NCBI GenBank assembly: GCA_963823075.1
Contig: CAWGKE010000023.1
Location: 1,488,001 to 1,552,000 of the forward strand
Length of the DNA: 64,000 bases
From: UBA4732 sp963823075
Lineage (GTDB): Bacteria; Planctomycetota; Planctomycetia; Gemmatales; Gemmataceae
Reading direction: 5' to 3'
The position numbers were made by a program, and so were the translations under genes. The notes beneath the pieces were generated by a model. It searched no databases. It was not told the DNA's origin and saw only the letters and a list, made by a program, of their open reading frames with translations. Positions 27,140 through 37,422 of this stretch are shown one piece after another (positions within the stretch are counted from its first letter, which is position 1; each line of letters begins with the position of its first letter).

Positions 27140-27646
27140 GGCGTCGGATTCCTCGTGCCTTGCCGTCCCGTGCGCGCTTCGAGCCGGCCGAAATGGGGAC
27201 GGGCTTTTCAGCAGAATAAACGCCTCACTACGCCGATCCTAACCGATATTCCGCCGCCGTGCCACAGAATTCAGTCAAGGCGTCTGAGTTTTCTGTCGGC
27301 GCGCCGCGGGACCGTAAGGGGCAGGCCCACGTTTTCCCTTTCTTTTTGTTTGACGCGGCGGCCCCGACCCGACACAATGCGAGGATGGCCGTGCGGACAG
27401 GGCGACGTGGACGCACCGGCCGCAACTATCCATGGCCGCGGAGAACGAACCGAACGAGTTGATCGGCGACCTTCCCCTCCCCCCCACTCATCGGGGCCGC
27501 CGATGGCTCGCACGTAGAACGGATGCTGTATCGGCCCTCACGCAAACTCTCCCGCCCACAGTCTCGTCTGCGGTGGAGGAGTCGCCACGCGGTTCGTTCT
27601 TCCGCCATGCTCCCCCGCACGTGTCCACCACCCGGGAGGTCTTCGG
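27140..27646. other. 507-bp divergent intergenic region
   Basis: Separates the leftward DUF1549 operon from the rightward TPR gene. Short reading frames here (for example 27259-27462) are arginine-rich and lack a credible ribosome site, so I call no gene. It holds one promoter candidate and a pyrimidine-rich run near 27331-27350. Confidence 0.6.
27350..27378 (+). promoter_or_regulatory. candidate sigma-70 promoter for the TPR gene
   Basis: TTGACG at 27350-27355 and CACAAT at 27373-27378 with 17 bases between. Would give a 5' leader of roughly 260 bases before the ATG at 27647. Confidence 0.4.
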
Positions 27647-30600
27647 ATGCCCGCCTTCGTTAAGGAACCATTCGCCGGCCGGTTTCCCCGCCTCGCCGCC
27701 GTCGCCGTTCTCCTGTGGGCGTCCGCTCTGCCGGCGCAGCAGGTTTCGCCCGACCAGGCCGCCGACATGATGCTGACCAGCGCCAAAACGGCGTACAACG
27801 CCAAGGACTACACCTTCGCGGCCGGCCGCTTCCGCGAGTTCCTGGCGAAATACTCCAACCACAAGGACGCCGTCTCGGCCCACTACGGCCTGGCCCTGGC
27901 TCTCCTCGACGGCCCCGACAAGGACTACAACGCCGCCGTCGCGGAGCTGCAGCCGCTCGCCGGCGCCAAGGACGCGCCCGACTATCCGTTTTATCTCTAT
28001 TATCTCGGCCTGGCCGAGCGCGGCCAGGGCGTCAAGTTCCTGGCCCAGGCCGCGGCCATGCCGCAGCAGGCCCAGCAGCTGAAGGACCAGGCCCACGGGC
28101 GCTTCGACGAGGCGGCCAAACAGTTCGCCGCCGCCCTGGCCGCGTTTTCGGCCCGCGTCAAGCCGCCCGCCGCCGACGCCAAGGACCTGCCCATCGACCT
28201 CGAATGGGCGGCCCGCGCCCGCTGCGACCTGGCCGAGATGCGCCTGCGCCTCCTCGATCCCAAGAGCGCCCGCGACGCCGTCGAAGTTTTCACGAGCGAC
28301 CCGTTGCTCGCCAAGAGCCGCTACCACGGCCTGGGCCTTTACTATCACGGCTTCGCCTGCTTCCAGCTCAAGGACGACCTTGCCGCCGGCCGCTCGCTGA
28401 CCGAGCTGGCGCCGTTCACCGATCCGGTCTACGGCGGACATGCCCGCTATTTGCTGGCGCGAATCTATCACAACGATCCCACGAACAACCAGCGCGCCGA
28501 GGCGATGCAGCAGTATCAGGGCGTCATCGACGACTACGCCAAGCAAAAGGCGGAGGCCGTCGAGACGCTCAAGCAGCCCGACCGCTTCAAGAACGACCCC
28601 GACGAGAAGGCCAGGCTGGAGGCGCTGGTCCGCGATCCGCCGCCCGATTACGTCGCCCGTTCCACGTTCTTCCTGGGCGTGATGCAGTACGAGGACGGCA
28701 AATACGCCGAGGCGCTGACGCGGCTGGCGGCGTTCGCGCAGCAGCATCCGACCTCGCCGCTCGTCGCCGAGGCGCAGCTGCGGCAGGGCTTCTGCCAGGT
28801 GCAGCTCAAGCAGTTCCCCAACGCCCTGAAAGCGCTGCAACCGCTGGCGGACAAGGAGCCGCGGTTGGCCGATCAGGCGCTCCTGTGGATCGGCAAGGCG
28901 CAAGTTGGGGCGGCCGACCCCGGCAATCCGGCGGCCTACGATCAGGCATTGAAGACGGCCCAGAACACGTTCCGCACCGCCGCCGACCGCGCCAATCAGC
29001 TCGCCGCCAACGACCCAGACGCCAAGACGCGCCGCGGCGAGGTCCTGCTGGAGCTTGCCGACGCCCAGCAGCTCGGCAAGCAGTTCACCGACGCGGCTGC
29101 CACCTACAACCAGATACTCAACGAGAAGCTGCTGCCGCCCCGCGAAGAAGAGGTGGTGCAGGACCTGGCCGCGGCCTTTCACCAGGCGGGCAACTACCCC
29201 GAGTCCGACAAGGTCTGCGAGCGCTTCCGCACCAGCTACCCGGCGAGTCCGCTGTTGCCCGGCGTGCTGTTCCGCTACGCCGAGAACGCCTACTTCAGTG
29301 CGCTGGCGGCCGACAAGCTGCCGAACCCGCCGGATCGGCAGCGCGAGACGGCCAAGTGGCTGGACGAGACGATCAAGCGCTACCAGGCGGTGGTGGACAA
29401 GTACCCGGATTCGCCGAACGTGAACCTGGCGCGCTACGGCCTGGGCGTGGCCTATTACCAGAAAGGCGATCTGGCCAAGGCGCGGGAGCTGCTGGAGGCG
29501 ATCCCGCCGGCCGAGCGCAACGGCGACCTGGCGCCCGTACCGTACCAGCTGGCCGACATCATGATCCGGTCGGCGCCGGCCAAGGCCGACGACGCGGTGG
29601 CGGCCGGCAAGCTGGAGGAGTCGATGCAGACCGCGGCCGGGTTGCTGGACGGCTTCGCGGCCGCTCAGCCGAACAGCCCGCAGGCGCCCGACGCCCTCCT
29701 CAAGCTCGGCTATTGCCGGCAGAGGCTTGCGGCGCTTTTGGTTCAGCCGCCCGATCAGGCCAAGGCGCTCGGCGACGCCCGCGCCGCCTATGAGCAGCTG
29801 CTTCAGAAATACCCCAAGAGCGATCTGGTTCCGCAAGCGACTTTTGAGAGGGCGAAATGTCTCGCCCAGCAGAAGGACGTGGGCGGCGCCATCAACGAGC
29901 TGCGGCGGTTCACGAACCAGGATCCGCTCAAGAACTCGATTACGGCGCCGCTGGCGGTGCTGGAGCTGGCGACGCTGTTGCGAAGTCAGAACCAGGCCCA
30001 GCAGGCCGCCGACGTGCTGGCGCAGGCGCGGCAGCAGTGGGAGGCGAAGCTCCAGGCCGACCCCGCCCACGCCGCGTGGGTGACGCTGCTGCAATACCAT
30101 CACGGCGTCGCGCTGCGCGAGGCCGGCAAACGGACGGAGGCGCGGGCCGTCTTCGATCAGGTGGTGAAGGCGGCGCCCGATCGGCCCGAGGCCGCCGAAG
30201 CCGCCCTGCGTTTCGGCCAGTGTCTGCGGGACGACGGCCAGCAGAAGATCGCCGACGCCTCGAAGAAGCTGGCGACGCCGGGGCTGAAGCCGGAGGAGAT
30301 CGCCGCGGCCCAGAACCTGCTGAACGACGGCGTCAAGGACCTGCGCGACACGATCCAGTACCTGAACGCGCAGGCCGATCAGGTGAAGCAGAAGCAGCCG
30401 GATTCACTGGCCCGCGCCCGCATGTACTACGAAGCGGCGTGGGCCTGCCGGGCGCTGGCCGACCTGGAAGTGAAGGCGGCCCGCGACAAGATGCAGCAGG
30501 ACCTCTGGCAGAAGCGCAAGGACGAGATCGCCAAGAAGACGCCGCCCGGCCAGCCGCCGCCGTACATCGCGCCGCCGGACGTGCCGCTCGGCGCCGTGCC

Positions 30601-31497
30601 GATGCAGCCGTCGGAGACGCAGGCCCGCACCGAGTACCAGTCCCTCATCACGGCTTTCCCCGACGTGGCGATCAACGCCGACGCCCGCTTCGAGCTGGCC
30701 GAGTTGCAGTCGGGCCGCGGCGAACACGACGCCGCGATCAAGCAGTTGCAGGAGGCGCTGGACAAGGAGCCGTCGCCGGAGCTGACGGACAAGATCAAGG
30801 TCCGGCTCGGCGCCGCCTACCTGGCCAAGGGAGACGCCAAGAAAGCGCTCGACGTGCTGACGCCGATCGTCGGCAACCCCAAGAGCGCGATGATCGGCCA
30901 GGCGACCTACCGGGCTGGCGAATGTCAGCTGGCGCTGGGCAAGCCGGACGAGGCCGTGAAGCTGTTCGCCGTCTTCCGCGACAAGGGGGAGTTTCAAAAT
31001 CTGCCGAACCTGACCGACCGCGCCCTGCTGCGGCTGGGTTACGCGCTGGCGCAGGTGAAACAGTGGGAGCCGAGCCGCCAGGCGTACGAGCAGGTGTATA
31101 ATCGTTTCGGCAACGGTCCCTGGGCGAACGAGGCCCGCTACGGCGCCGGTTGGGCGCAGCAGAGCCAGGGCCGATTCGACGATGCGGTGAACCTCTATTC
31201 CCAGGTGGCCGCGGCGACAGCGACGGAACTCGGCGCCCGCGCCAGCTCAACATCGGCCAGTGTCGTCTCGCCCAGAAGCGCTACCCGGAGGCCACCACGG
31301 CGCTGCTGGTGGTGCCCTTTACGTATGATTACCCGAACTTGAGCGCCCTGGCCCTGATGGAGGCGGCGCGGGGGTTCGCGGAGAACAACCAGGCCGACCA
31401 GGCCGGCAAACTGCTGCAGCGCGTCATCCGCGACTACCCCGACAGCGAGCAGGCCGAGGCGGCGAAGAAGCGGTTGGCGGAGCTGAAAAAGGGATGA
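27647..31497 (+). CDS. very large TPR-repeat secreted protein, one frameshift
   Basis: About 1283 residues. ATG at 27647 preceded by GGAGG; signal peptide up to ASALPAQQ. The rest is a continuous solenoid of tetratricopeptide-like helices in the YfgC/BamD style, with units such as AAGRFREFLAKYSNHKDAV, AYEQLLQKYPKSDLVPQA and AVKLFAVFRDKG. Near 31243 one C is missing: the frame that ends RASSTSAS should continue AQLNIGQCRLAQKRYPEAT in the other frame to a stop at 31495-31497. Large TPR proteins of this kind are common in planctomycetes and are presumed scaffolds at the membrane or in the periplasm. Partner unknown. Confidence 0.82.
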
Positions 31498-31524
31498 TGC
31501 CTGCGCCACGTATGTCCTGCTAAC

Positions 31525-31542
31525 AGCTATTAGCTAATAGCT
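31525..31542. repeat. AT-rich perfect palindrome
   Basis: AGCTATTAGCTAATAGCT is an 18-bp perfect palindrome, and the surrounding bases continue the tandem word TATTAGC. It lies 25 bases upstream of the SMI1 gene and may serve as a terminator for the TPR gene or as an operator. Confidence 0.75.
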
Positions 31543-31568
31543 ATTAGCCCAATACCGGAGGGGTACGG

Positions 31569-32150
31569 ATGGAGATCTTGTCCCTTATCGCCGCGATGCG
31601 TCGGCTGCCACACTGTGAGGTTCACTCACCAGCAGGCCTGCCAGTGGTCCGCCCTCAGCACATGTTGCCCGACGACGTTCGAGCGTTTTATCGAGAATGC
31701 GGCGGATTTACCTGGACTCTTTATTACCGAGGCATCGAATGGGACAGCTTTTCTGTACTGTCGCCGGAGAAGGTGGTGATCGCAAACCCGCTGCTTTGCG
31801 GTATCTCGGAAGAGGAACTGAAAGGACAGTACAACTTGGCCGACGATGAAATCTCGTGGGATTGGTACACAATTGCGGAGGACCCTGATGGCGACTTCTA
31901 CGTTATCGACCTGAATCCCTGGAGATTAGGCCGTTGCTATGACGGCAATCACGAGACCTACCCGCTGCGAGGCCAAACAGCGATTCTTGGAGTTTCTTTC
32001 ACCGACTTTCTCATTCGGATCGTCGATCGAATTGAGAGCACACGCAAGGCATGCAAGCGCAAGGGAATCGGTTGGTCCTGGAAAGCAGGCGGATGGGGAA
32101 CAATGGCTTTAGGTGACGCTTATGAGGAGCCGCGGCTAACCAACGGCTGA
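31569..32150 (+). CDS. SMI1/KNR4 (SUKH) family protein, probable immunity-type cassette gene
   Basis: 193 residues, ATG at 31569 after GGAGGGG. Matches the SUKH fold by pattern: an N-terminal helix, LPDDVRAFYRECGGFTWTL (the conserved L-P-x-D-x-x-x-F-Y motif), then WYTIAEDPDGDFYVIDLNP and SFTDFLIRIVDRI. SUKH proteins are typical immunity proteins of contact-dependent toxins. The gene is visibly less GC-rich than its surroundings, with no toxin gene beside it, and its last codons (RLTNG then stop) run into an attC-like structure. Together these suggest an acquired integron-type gene cassette. Confidence 0.78.
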   Translation: MEILSLIAAMRRLPHCEVHSPAGLPVVRPQHMLPDDVRAFYRECGGFTWTLYYRGIEWDSFSVLSPEKVVIANPLLCGISEEELKGQYNLADDEISWDWYTIAEDPDGDFYVIDLNPWRLGRCYDGNHETYPLRGQTAILGVSFTDFLIRIVDRIESTRKACKRKGIGWSWKAGGWGTMALGDAYEEPRLTNG

Positions 32151-32230
32151 AGCTGCCCGTGGCCGCCATCCTCGTTTTCCGAGCTTCAATGTCCCTGCCT
32201 ACGGCCCCGGCAGATTAGCCGAGCGTTAGC
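32135..32230. other. attC-like recombination site
   Basis: Imperfect inverted repeat of 96 bases bounded by GCTAAC (32135-32140) and GTTAGC (32225-32230), which fit the R'' and R' core sites of integron attC. Inside it are CGGCT/AGCCG and CTGCCCGTGGCCG (32153-32165) against CGGCCCCGGCAG (32202-32213), in the nested order of an attC hairpin. It begins inside the SMI1 3' end, as cassette attC sites usually do. No integrase gene is in the window. Confidence 0.55.
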
Positions 32231-32273
32231 TGACAAAGGCGCGAATCACGCACCGCGGACGGAGGATTTCTCC

Positions 32274-34741
32274 ATGACCCCCCGACGACTGATGGCCGCC
32301 CTGGCGCTGGCCGCGCTTTCGTCCCCACACCCGCCCGCGCCTACGTCGAGGCGCCGCACAGCATGGGCATGATCTGCAACCTGTCCACCAACATTGTGCT
32401 GATGCAGGTCGAGAAGGTGGACAAGGAAAAGAACCTCATCATCTTCCGCAAGGTGAAGGACGTCAAGGGCGTCCACCCCACCGACCTCATCAAGCACAAC
32501 ATCGGCCGCGGCGGTTACAATCCGCGCGAGTGGCAGTACATCATGGAGTGGGCCGAGCCGGGCAAGATGGCCGTCTTCTGCCACAACGGCGGCGAGAGCG
32601 AAACCTGCATCGGCAACTACTGGTACCAGACCGGCAACGGCGGCGAATGGTGGAACCTCACGCACGGCGAGCCGTTCCTCCTCCGCAGCTTCTGCGGCAA
32701 CCCCGAGAAAATGGCCGCCCTCGTCACCGAGATGCTGGCCGGCAAGGAAGTCGTCGTGCCGTGCATGGCCGACGGCAACAAGGATGATCTCCATCTGCGA
32801 CGGGGCAAAATGGAGCGGATGCGGGCCAGCCTCAAGCTCGACTACAATGAGAAGCGCGACTTCGTCGGCTTCGGCGCCGAGGACTTCCGTCGCGTCAGCG
32901 GAATGCCGGGCTTCACCCACTATTCCGCCCTCACAAGGGTGGACGCCGACGCCCAGGCCGTCAGCTGCCTCGACATCGACGGCGACGGCAAGCCCGACGT
33001 TTGCCTGGCCGGCGCCGGCCGCGTCGCCGTCCTCAAGAACGGCGGCGATTCGTTGGACGAAATCACCATACCCGGCCTGACCGGCGGTTGCCGGGCCGCG
33101 GTGTGGGCTGACTACAACGGCGACGGCAAGCCGGACCTGCTGCTGGCCACGCCGGACGGGCCGAAGCTGTACACGAACCTCGGCAACAACACCTTCCGCG
33201 ACGACAGCCATCTGTTGCCGCGCCAGCCGGGCTGGAACCTGACCGCCGCCGCCTGGATCGACTACGACGGCGACGGCCGGCCCGACATCCTGCTGGGCAA
33301 CGGCTTCCACGGCCTGCGACTCTACCGCAACAAGGGGCCGGTGGACCAGGTCGCCCCGCTGAAGCTCGGCAAGTGGTCGTACTGCGGCCCGTTCCCGAAC
33401 TCGAACGGCCAGGGCTTCGCGGCCGTCTACCCGCCGGAGCAGGGCGTCAATCTGACGCAGAAATTCGGCGGCAAGAATGGTGAAGAAGCGGCGTGGAAAG
33501 AGGGGAAATTCAACGACGGCGAGATCAACAATATCGCTCTCTTCAAGCCGGAAAACAACATCGACGCCGTCGTCTACCTCTACCGCGAGATCGAGAGCGA
33601 CAAGCCGCGCGAGCTGCCGGTGTCGCTGGGCAGCGACGACACGCTGACCGTCTGGCTCAACGGCGAAAAGATCGTGTCGGAGAACGTGCAGCGCGCCTGC
33701 CAGCCGGACCAGACGAAGGCCGTGCTGAAGCTCAAGCAGGGCGTCAACAAGCTCTTGATGAAGGTGTGCCAGGGCGGCGGCGAGTGGGCCTTTTACTTCA
33801 AGGCGTCCGATGGTCTGCCGCCGGCGGTGACGTGGGCGTTCGAGGACGTGTCCGACGCGGTCGGCCTCGGCGCCAACGGCATCGGCAGCACGGTGAAGGG
33901 CGACAGCCTGACCGTCTGCGACGTGGACGGCGACGGCCGGCCCGACTTCCTCTATTCGGCCGGCGAGGGCCTTCTCGTGCTGAACACGCCCAAGGGCTTC
34001 GTCGCGGCCAAGGACTGCGGCATTTCCTACAAGGCGGGCAAGGTGGGTCCGGTGTTCGGCGATTACGACAACGACGGCCGGCCCGATCTGTTCGTGCCGC
34101 AGAAGGACGGCTGCAAGCTGTTCCGCAACGAGGGGGGCGGCAAGTTCACCGACGTGACGGCGAAGGCCGGCCTCGACAAGTTCACCGGCTGGGCGACGAG
34201 CGCCGCCTGGGGCGACGTGGACAACGACGGCAAGCTCGATCTGGTGGTCGGCGTCCTGCGCGGCCCCAACCGCTTCTTCCGCAACAAGGGCGACGGCACA
34301 TTCGAGGACGCCACCGAGGCGATCGGCCTGAATCAGAGGATATTCAATACTCAGGCGGTCGGTTTAGTGGACCTCAACGGCGACGGCGTGCTGGACATGG
34401 TCTTCAACAACGAGGGCCAGGAGTCGTGCGTGCTGCTGGGCAACCCGGAATGGGTGGCCAAGCGGACGCCGGTGACGCTGGGCGTGGCGGGCAAGAGCGG
34501 CGTGATCGGCAGCCAGGTGAAGGTGACGGACAAGGACGGCAAGCTGGTGGCGGTGCAGCAGGTGTCGGGCGGCGAGGCCCGCGGCGGCCAGTCGGCGCCG
34601 ACGGCGCGGTTCGCGCTGGCGCCGGGGACGTACCGCGTCGAGGTGCTGTTCAGCAACGGCGACCGGCGGGCGAAGGAGCTGGTCGTGGCCGGCACGCACG
34701 TCAAGGCGATCCTGGACGAGCAGACGCCCAAGGCGGATTGA
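32274..34741 (+). CDS. FG-GAP/VCBS repeat secreted protein, one frameshift in signal peptide
   Basis: About 823 residues. The ATG at 32274 (GGAGG upstream) encodes MTPRRLMAALALAALS, but one base is missing near 32321, after which VPTPARAYVEAPHSMG continues in the other frame; together they form a proper signal peptide with cleavage after ARA. The mature protein holds two blocks of FG-GAP/VCBS repeats with calcium-loop motifs: DIDGDGKPDVCLAGAG, DYDGDGRPDILLGN, DYDNDGRPDLFVPQ, DVDNDGKLDLVVGV. Between them is a beta-rich segment resembling a sugar-binding or sensor domain. A C-terminal ASPIC/UnbV-like tail follows. Extracytoplasmic, probably binding or adhesive. Confidence 0.8.
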
Positions 34742-34747
34742 AGAGAG

Positions 34748-34873
34748 ATTTCACCGCAGAGAACGCGGAGAACGCAGAGAGAAGACAAGAGAAAAACACA
34801 ATAGCCAAGAGAACGCCTTTGGAACATTGTTCTTGTCTTTTCTCTGCGCCCTCCGCGTTCTCTGCGGTGAAAT
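34748..34873. repeat. 43-bp-arm inverted repeat built of CGCAGAGAA words
   Basis: The arms 34748-34790 and 34831-34873 (43 bp, three mismatches) are inverse copies with a 40-base loop. Arms contain the GAGAACGC word in tandem. The element starts 7 bases after the FG-GAP stop and ends just upstream of the PQQ gene. The same kind of word is found in intergenic repeats of several phyla. Confidence 0.9.
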
Positions 34874-34901
34874 GGATTGGACTGCACGGAAAGAGGATGA
34901 C

Positions 34902-36329
34902 ATGGATTGCCGCGTGATTCGCCTTGTGGTTGTGGGATTGTGCGTCTCCGCGGTTCCGGCGGCCGCCGCCGAGTCCGGTTGGACGATGTACCGCGGCAAC
35001 GCCCAGCGCACCGGCAACACCGACGGCAAACCCGGCCCCACGAACCCCGCCGTGCTGTGGGTGATGCCGAGCAAGGAGCATTTCGTCGCCTCGCCGACGC
35101 CGGCCGGCGACCGCGTCTTCATCAGCGGACTCGGCCCGTTCAACGTCTCCACCTTCTACAGCCTCGCCGCCGACCCCAAGGCCGACCCGCGCGTCCAGTG
35201 GACCAAGACGACGCCGTTCCTCAAGCTGCCGACCGTCAGCTCGCCGGCGGTCGTCGGCGACAAGCTCATCTTCGGCGACGGGATGCACCAGACCGACGCC
35301 GGCGCCACGCTCTACTGCATCGGCATCGACAAGGGCCGGCCGTACTGGCGGCTGCCGGTGCTGGGGTCGCTCGTCCACATGGAAGGGTCGCCGACCGTCG
35401 TGGACGGCAAGGTCTTCCTCGGCGCCGGCTCGGGCGGCGTCGTCTGCGTGGACATGAACCGCGTCACGCTGGAAGGCAAGGAAATGGACCTGCCTTCCAT
35501 CCAGAAAATCCTCGATGCGAAATGGGCGGATTTGCAGGCCCAGTACGAGATCGACAAGAAGAAAGATCCGCTTCTGGCGCTGCCGCCTGGCGAGGACCAG
35601 CTGCCCAAGCCGGCCCCGGTGCTGCTGTGGCAGCAGGGCAAGGACAAGTGGCACGTGGACGCCCCGGTGACGGTGATCGGCGACCGCGTGCTGGTGACGT
35701 CGGCCTTCCTCGACAAGGAACAGCTCGGCGATCGCGCCCTGTTCTGTCTCGACGCCAAGACCGGCGACATCGTGTGGCGGAAGCCGCTGGCGATCAACCC
35801 GTGGGGCGGCCCGTCGGTGATCGGCAAGACGGTCGTGGTCAGCGGCAGCACGATCGGCTACGATCCCAAGGCGATCGCCAAGAGCACCAAGGGCGAGCTG
35901 ACCGCGTTCGACCTGGAGACGGGCGCCGAGAAGTGGCACAAGGACATTAAAGGCGGCGTGGTGTCGTGCGCCGCGCTGACCGACGATACGGCCGTCGTCG
36001 TCGCCACCGACGGCAAGGTCCGCGCCTACAATCTGGAGACCGGCGACCTGCGCTGGCCTTGCGACGTGAAGGCGCCTCTGTTCGCGCCGCCGGCCATCGC
36101 GGGCGGGGTCGTCTACGCCGGCGATCTCAAAGGAGTGCTGCACGCCATCGACCTCGCCAGCGGCGCCGAGAAGTGGAGCGTGGACCTGGCGGCCGAGCCG
36201 GTCAAGGCGCCCGGAATGATCTACGGCGGCCCTGCCGTGCAGGGCGGACGCATCTACGTCGCCACGGTCAACCTCGCCGACAACGGCAAGGGGACGCCGA
36301 CTGTGGTGGTGTGCATTGGGGAGAAATAG
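34902..36329 (+). CDS. PQQ-like beta-propeller secreted protein
   Basis: 475 residues from ATG 34902 (AGAGG upstream). Signal peptide (CRVIRLVVVGLCVSAV, cleaved near AAAAES). The rest is an eight-bladed PQQ-like (BamB-type) propeller, with repeating strand motifs such as VGDKLIFGDG, VDGKVFLGAGSGGVVCVD, LDAKTGDIVWRKPL, VYAGDLKGVLHAIDLASG and GAEKWSVDL. No PQQ-ligand or catalytic dehydrogenase residues are evident, so it is probably a scaffold protein, like many planctomycete propellers. It lies between two large repeat elements. Confidence 0.82.
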   Translation: MDCRVIRLVVVGLCVSAVPAAAAESGWTMYRGNAQRTGNTDGKPGPTNPAVLWVMPSKEHFVASPTPAGDRVFISGLGPFNVSTFYSLAADPKADPRVQWTKTTPFLKLPTVSSPAVVGDKLIFGDGMHQTDAGATLYCIGIDKGRPYWRLPVLGSLVHMEGSPTVVDGKVFLGAGSGGVVCVDMNRVTLEGKEMDLPSIQKILDAKWADLQAQYEIDKKKDPLLALPPGEDQLPKPAPVLLWQQGKDKWHVDAPVTVIGDRVLVTSAFLDKEQLGDRALFCLDAKTGDIVWRKPLAINPWGGPSVIGKTVVVSGSTIGYDPKAIAKSTKGELTAFDLETGAEKWHKDIKGGVVSCAALTDDTAVVVATDGKVRAYNLETGDLRWPCDVKAPLFAPPAIAGGVVYAGDLKGVLHAIDLASGAEKWSVDLAAEPVKAPGMIYGGPAVQGGRIYVATVNLADNGKGTPTVVVCIGEK

Positions 36330-36418
36330 GGGTCAGGGGTCAGGGGTCAGGGGTCAGGAGTCAGTTAGAATACTGACCGAATGATTGCCGCAATAAGGCG
36401 AGGGGCGGGAAATACCTT

Positions 36419-36499
36419 AAAGCCTATCCCAAAACCACCGTCGATCATGACGATTCTCGTCAAATTGGTGATGTTTCGACGGTTTTGGGATAGGCTCTT
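36419..36499. repeat. inner inverted repeat, IS-end-like
   Basis: AGCCTATCCCAAAACC (36421-36436) is inverted at GGTTTTGGGATAGGCT (36481-36496), with extension GTCGA in both arms. Looks like the terminal repeats of a small inserted element. A related fragment TTTTGGGATAG recurs at 37396-37406. Confidence 0.75.
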
Positions 36500-36501
36500 A
36501 G

Positions 36502-36569
36502 CCGTAGCCGCATTCGCCAGAATGCGGGTGAATGGCTGTCAGCCCGCATTCTGGCGAATGCGGCTACGG
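36502..36569. repeat. inner 27-bp-arm perfect palindrome
   Basis: The arms 36502-36528 and 36543-36569 are perfect inverse copies with a 14-base loop; the arm contains CGCATTCGCCAGAATGCG, itself palindromic. Self-contained hairpin nested inside the outer repeat. Confidence 0.9.
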
Positions 36570-36678
36570 GTATCATTCCTGCTGCCGCTCGCCTAAGAGG
36601 ACAAAGTCCTTCGCCGCCTTCCTGACTCCTGACTCCTGACCCCTGACCCCTGACCCCTGACCCCTGAAGGGAGAGCAT

Positions 36679-37380
36679 ATGACGCAACGGAAATGGGGCC
36701 TGTTGGCCCTGATCGTCGCCATCGGCGCCTGCGCCTTCGCCACGGCCGACGGCGACAAGCCGGCGGACGCGCCCGGCGTAGTCGTGGACAAGGACAAGCG
36801 CACCATCACCATCGACGCCAAGATCGCGCCGCGCAAGATCGACGATCCGCATTACGACAAAATCTATCCGCTGGAAGTGGTGGCGTGCTGGGCCTTCCCC
36901 AAGGGGCAAAAGGCCCATGAAACCGTCGTCACCATCGACTGCAAGCCCAGCGACGTGTCCAAGGCCGTCGAGGCGCTGGGCCTCAAGCCCGGTACGCCGC
37001 AGAACGGCGGCGAAAAAATCCCCGACGGGCCGGAGGTCAACATCTACATCGAGGTGCCGACGGACAGCGGTGATATGAAGCGTTTGCCGATCGAAAAAGT
37101 GATTATCGACCAGAAGACCGGCAAGCCGCTCAAAAAGCAGAAATGGCACTTCACCGGATCGACGGCGGTTCAGCCGGACCCGACCAAGGACGACAAGGTT
37201 TTTGGGGCCGACACGACCGGGACGCTGATCTGCATCTTCCCGGTGACGGACCTGACGGTGTTCCAGGCCCATCTGCAATTCAACGACCAGCGCTACGTCG
37301 AGCTGGAGACGGACAAGAAGCTGCTGCCCAAGGAAGGCTCGCCGGTCAAACTCGTCATCGAAGTCCCGCCGCCGAAGTGA
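36679..37380 (+). CDS. YdjY-like secreted protein
   Basis: 233 residues from ATG 36679, with GGGAG upstream. Signal peptide ends near CAFATADG. Residues about 35-110 match the YdjY pattern: PGVVVDKDKRTITIDAK, then YPLEVVACWAFPKGQKAHET and a helix SKAVEALGLKPG. The rest is an uncharacterised beta-rich tail. Function unknown; extracytoplasmic. Placed after the large repeat block and 42 bases upstream of a lipoprotein-like gene, so probably co-transcribed with it. Confidence 0.72.
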   Translation: MTQRKWGLLALIVAIGACAFATADGDKPADAPGVVVDKDKRTITIDAKIAPRKIDDPHYDKIYPLEVVACWAFPKGQKAHETVVTIDCKPSDVSKAVEALGLKPGTPQNGGEKIPDGPEVNIYIEVPTDSGDMKRLPIEKVIIDQKTGKPLKKQKWHFTGSTAVQPDPTKDDKVFGADTTGTLICIFPVTDLTVFQAHLQFNDQRYVELETDKKLLPKEGSPVKLVIEVPPPK

Positions 37381-37422
37381 GCCGGTCTTCCGTATTTTGG
37401 GATAGCGATTAGGGGACATGCG

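Larger units (their letters stand above)
36328..36665. repeat. outer tandem-word inverted repeat enclosing two other palindromes
   Basis: The left arm 36328-36364 and right arm 36629-36665 are perfect inverse copies of 37 bases, built of the 7-bp word GGGGTCA (about five copies). The right side is extended to 36622 by two more CTCCTGA units. The 264-base interior holds two further palindromes, described separately. It fills almost the whole gap between the PQQ and YdjY-like genes; no protein gene is supported there. Confidence 0.9.

Noticed and set aside
27259..27462. 67-codon plus-strand frame in the divergent spacer
   Set aside because: Low-complexity, arginine-rich, overlaps the promoter candidate and has no ribosome binding site.
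31525..31542. Second attC site upstream of the SMI1 gene
   Set aside because: TAACAGC and the palindrome give GCTAAC, but there is no matching GTTAGC core at a suitable distance on the right strand, so only the downstream site was kept.
36381..36596. 71-codon plus-strand frame inside the repeat block
   Set aside because: Made wholly of palindromic repeat sequence; no gene-like codon pattern.
36328..36665. CRISPR array
   Set aside because: The repeated units are 7 bp, contiguous and without spacers, and they occur in two inverted arms. This is a palindrome, not an array.
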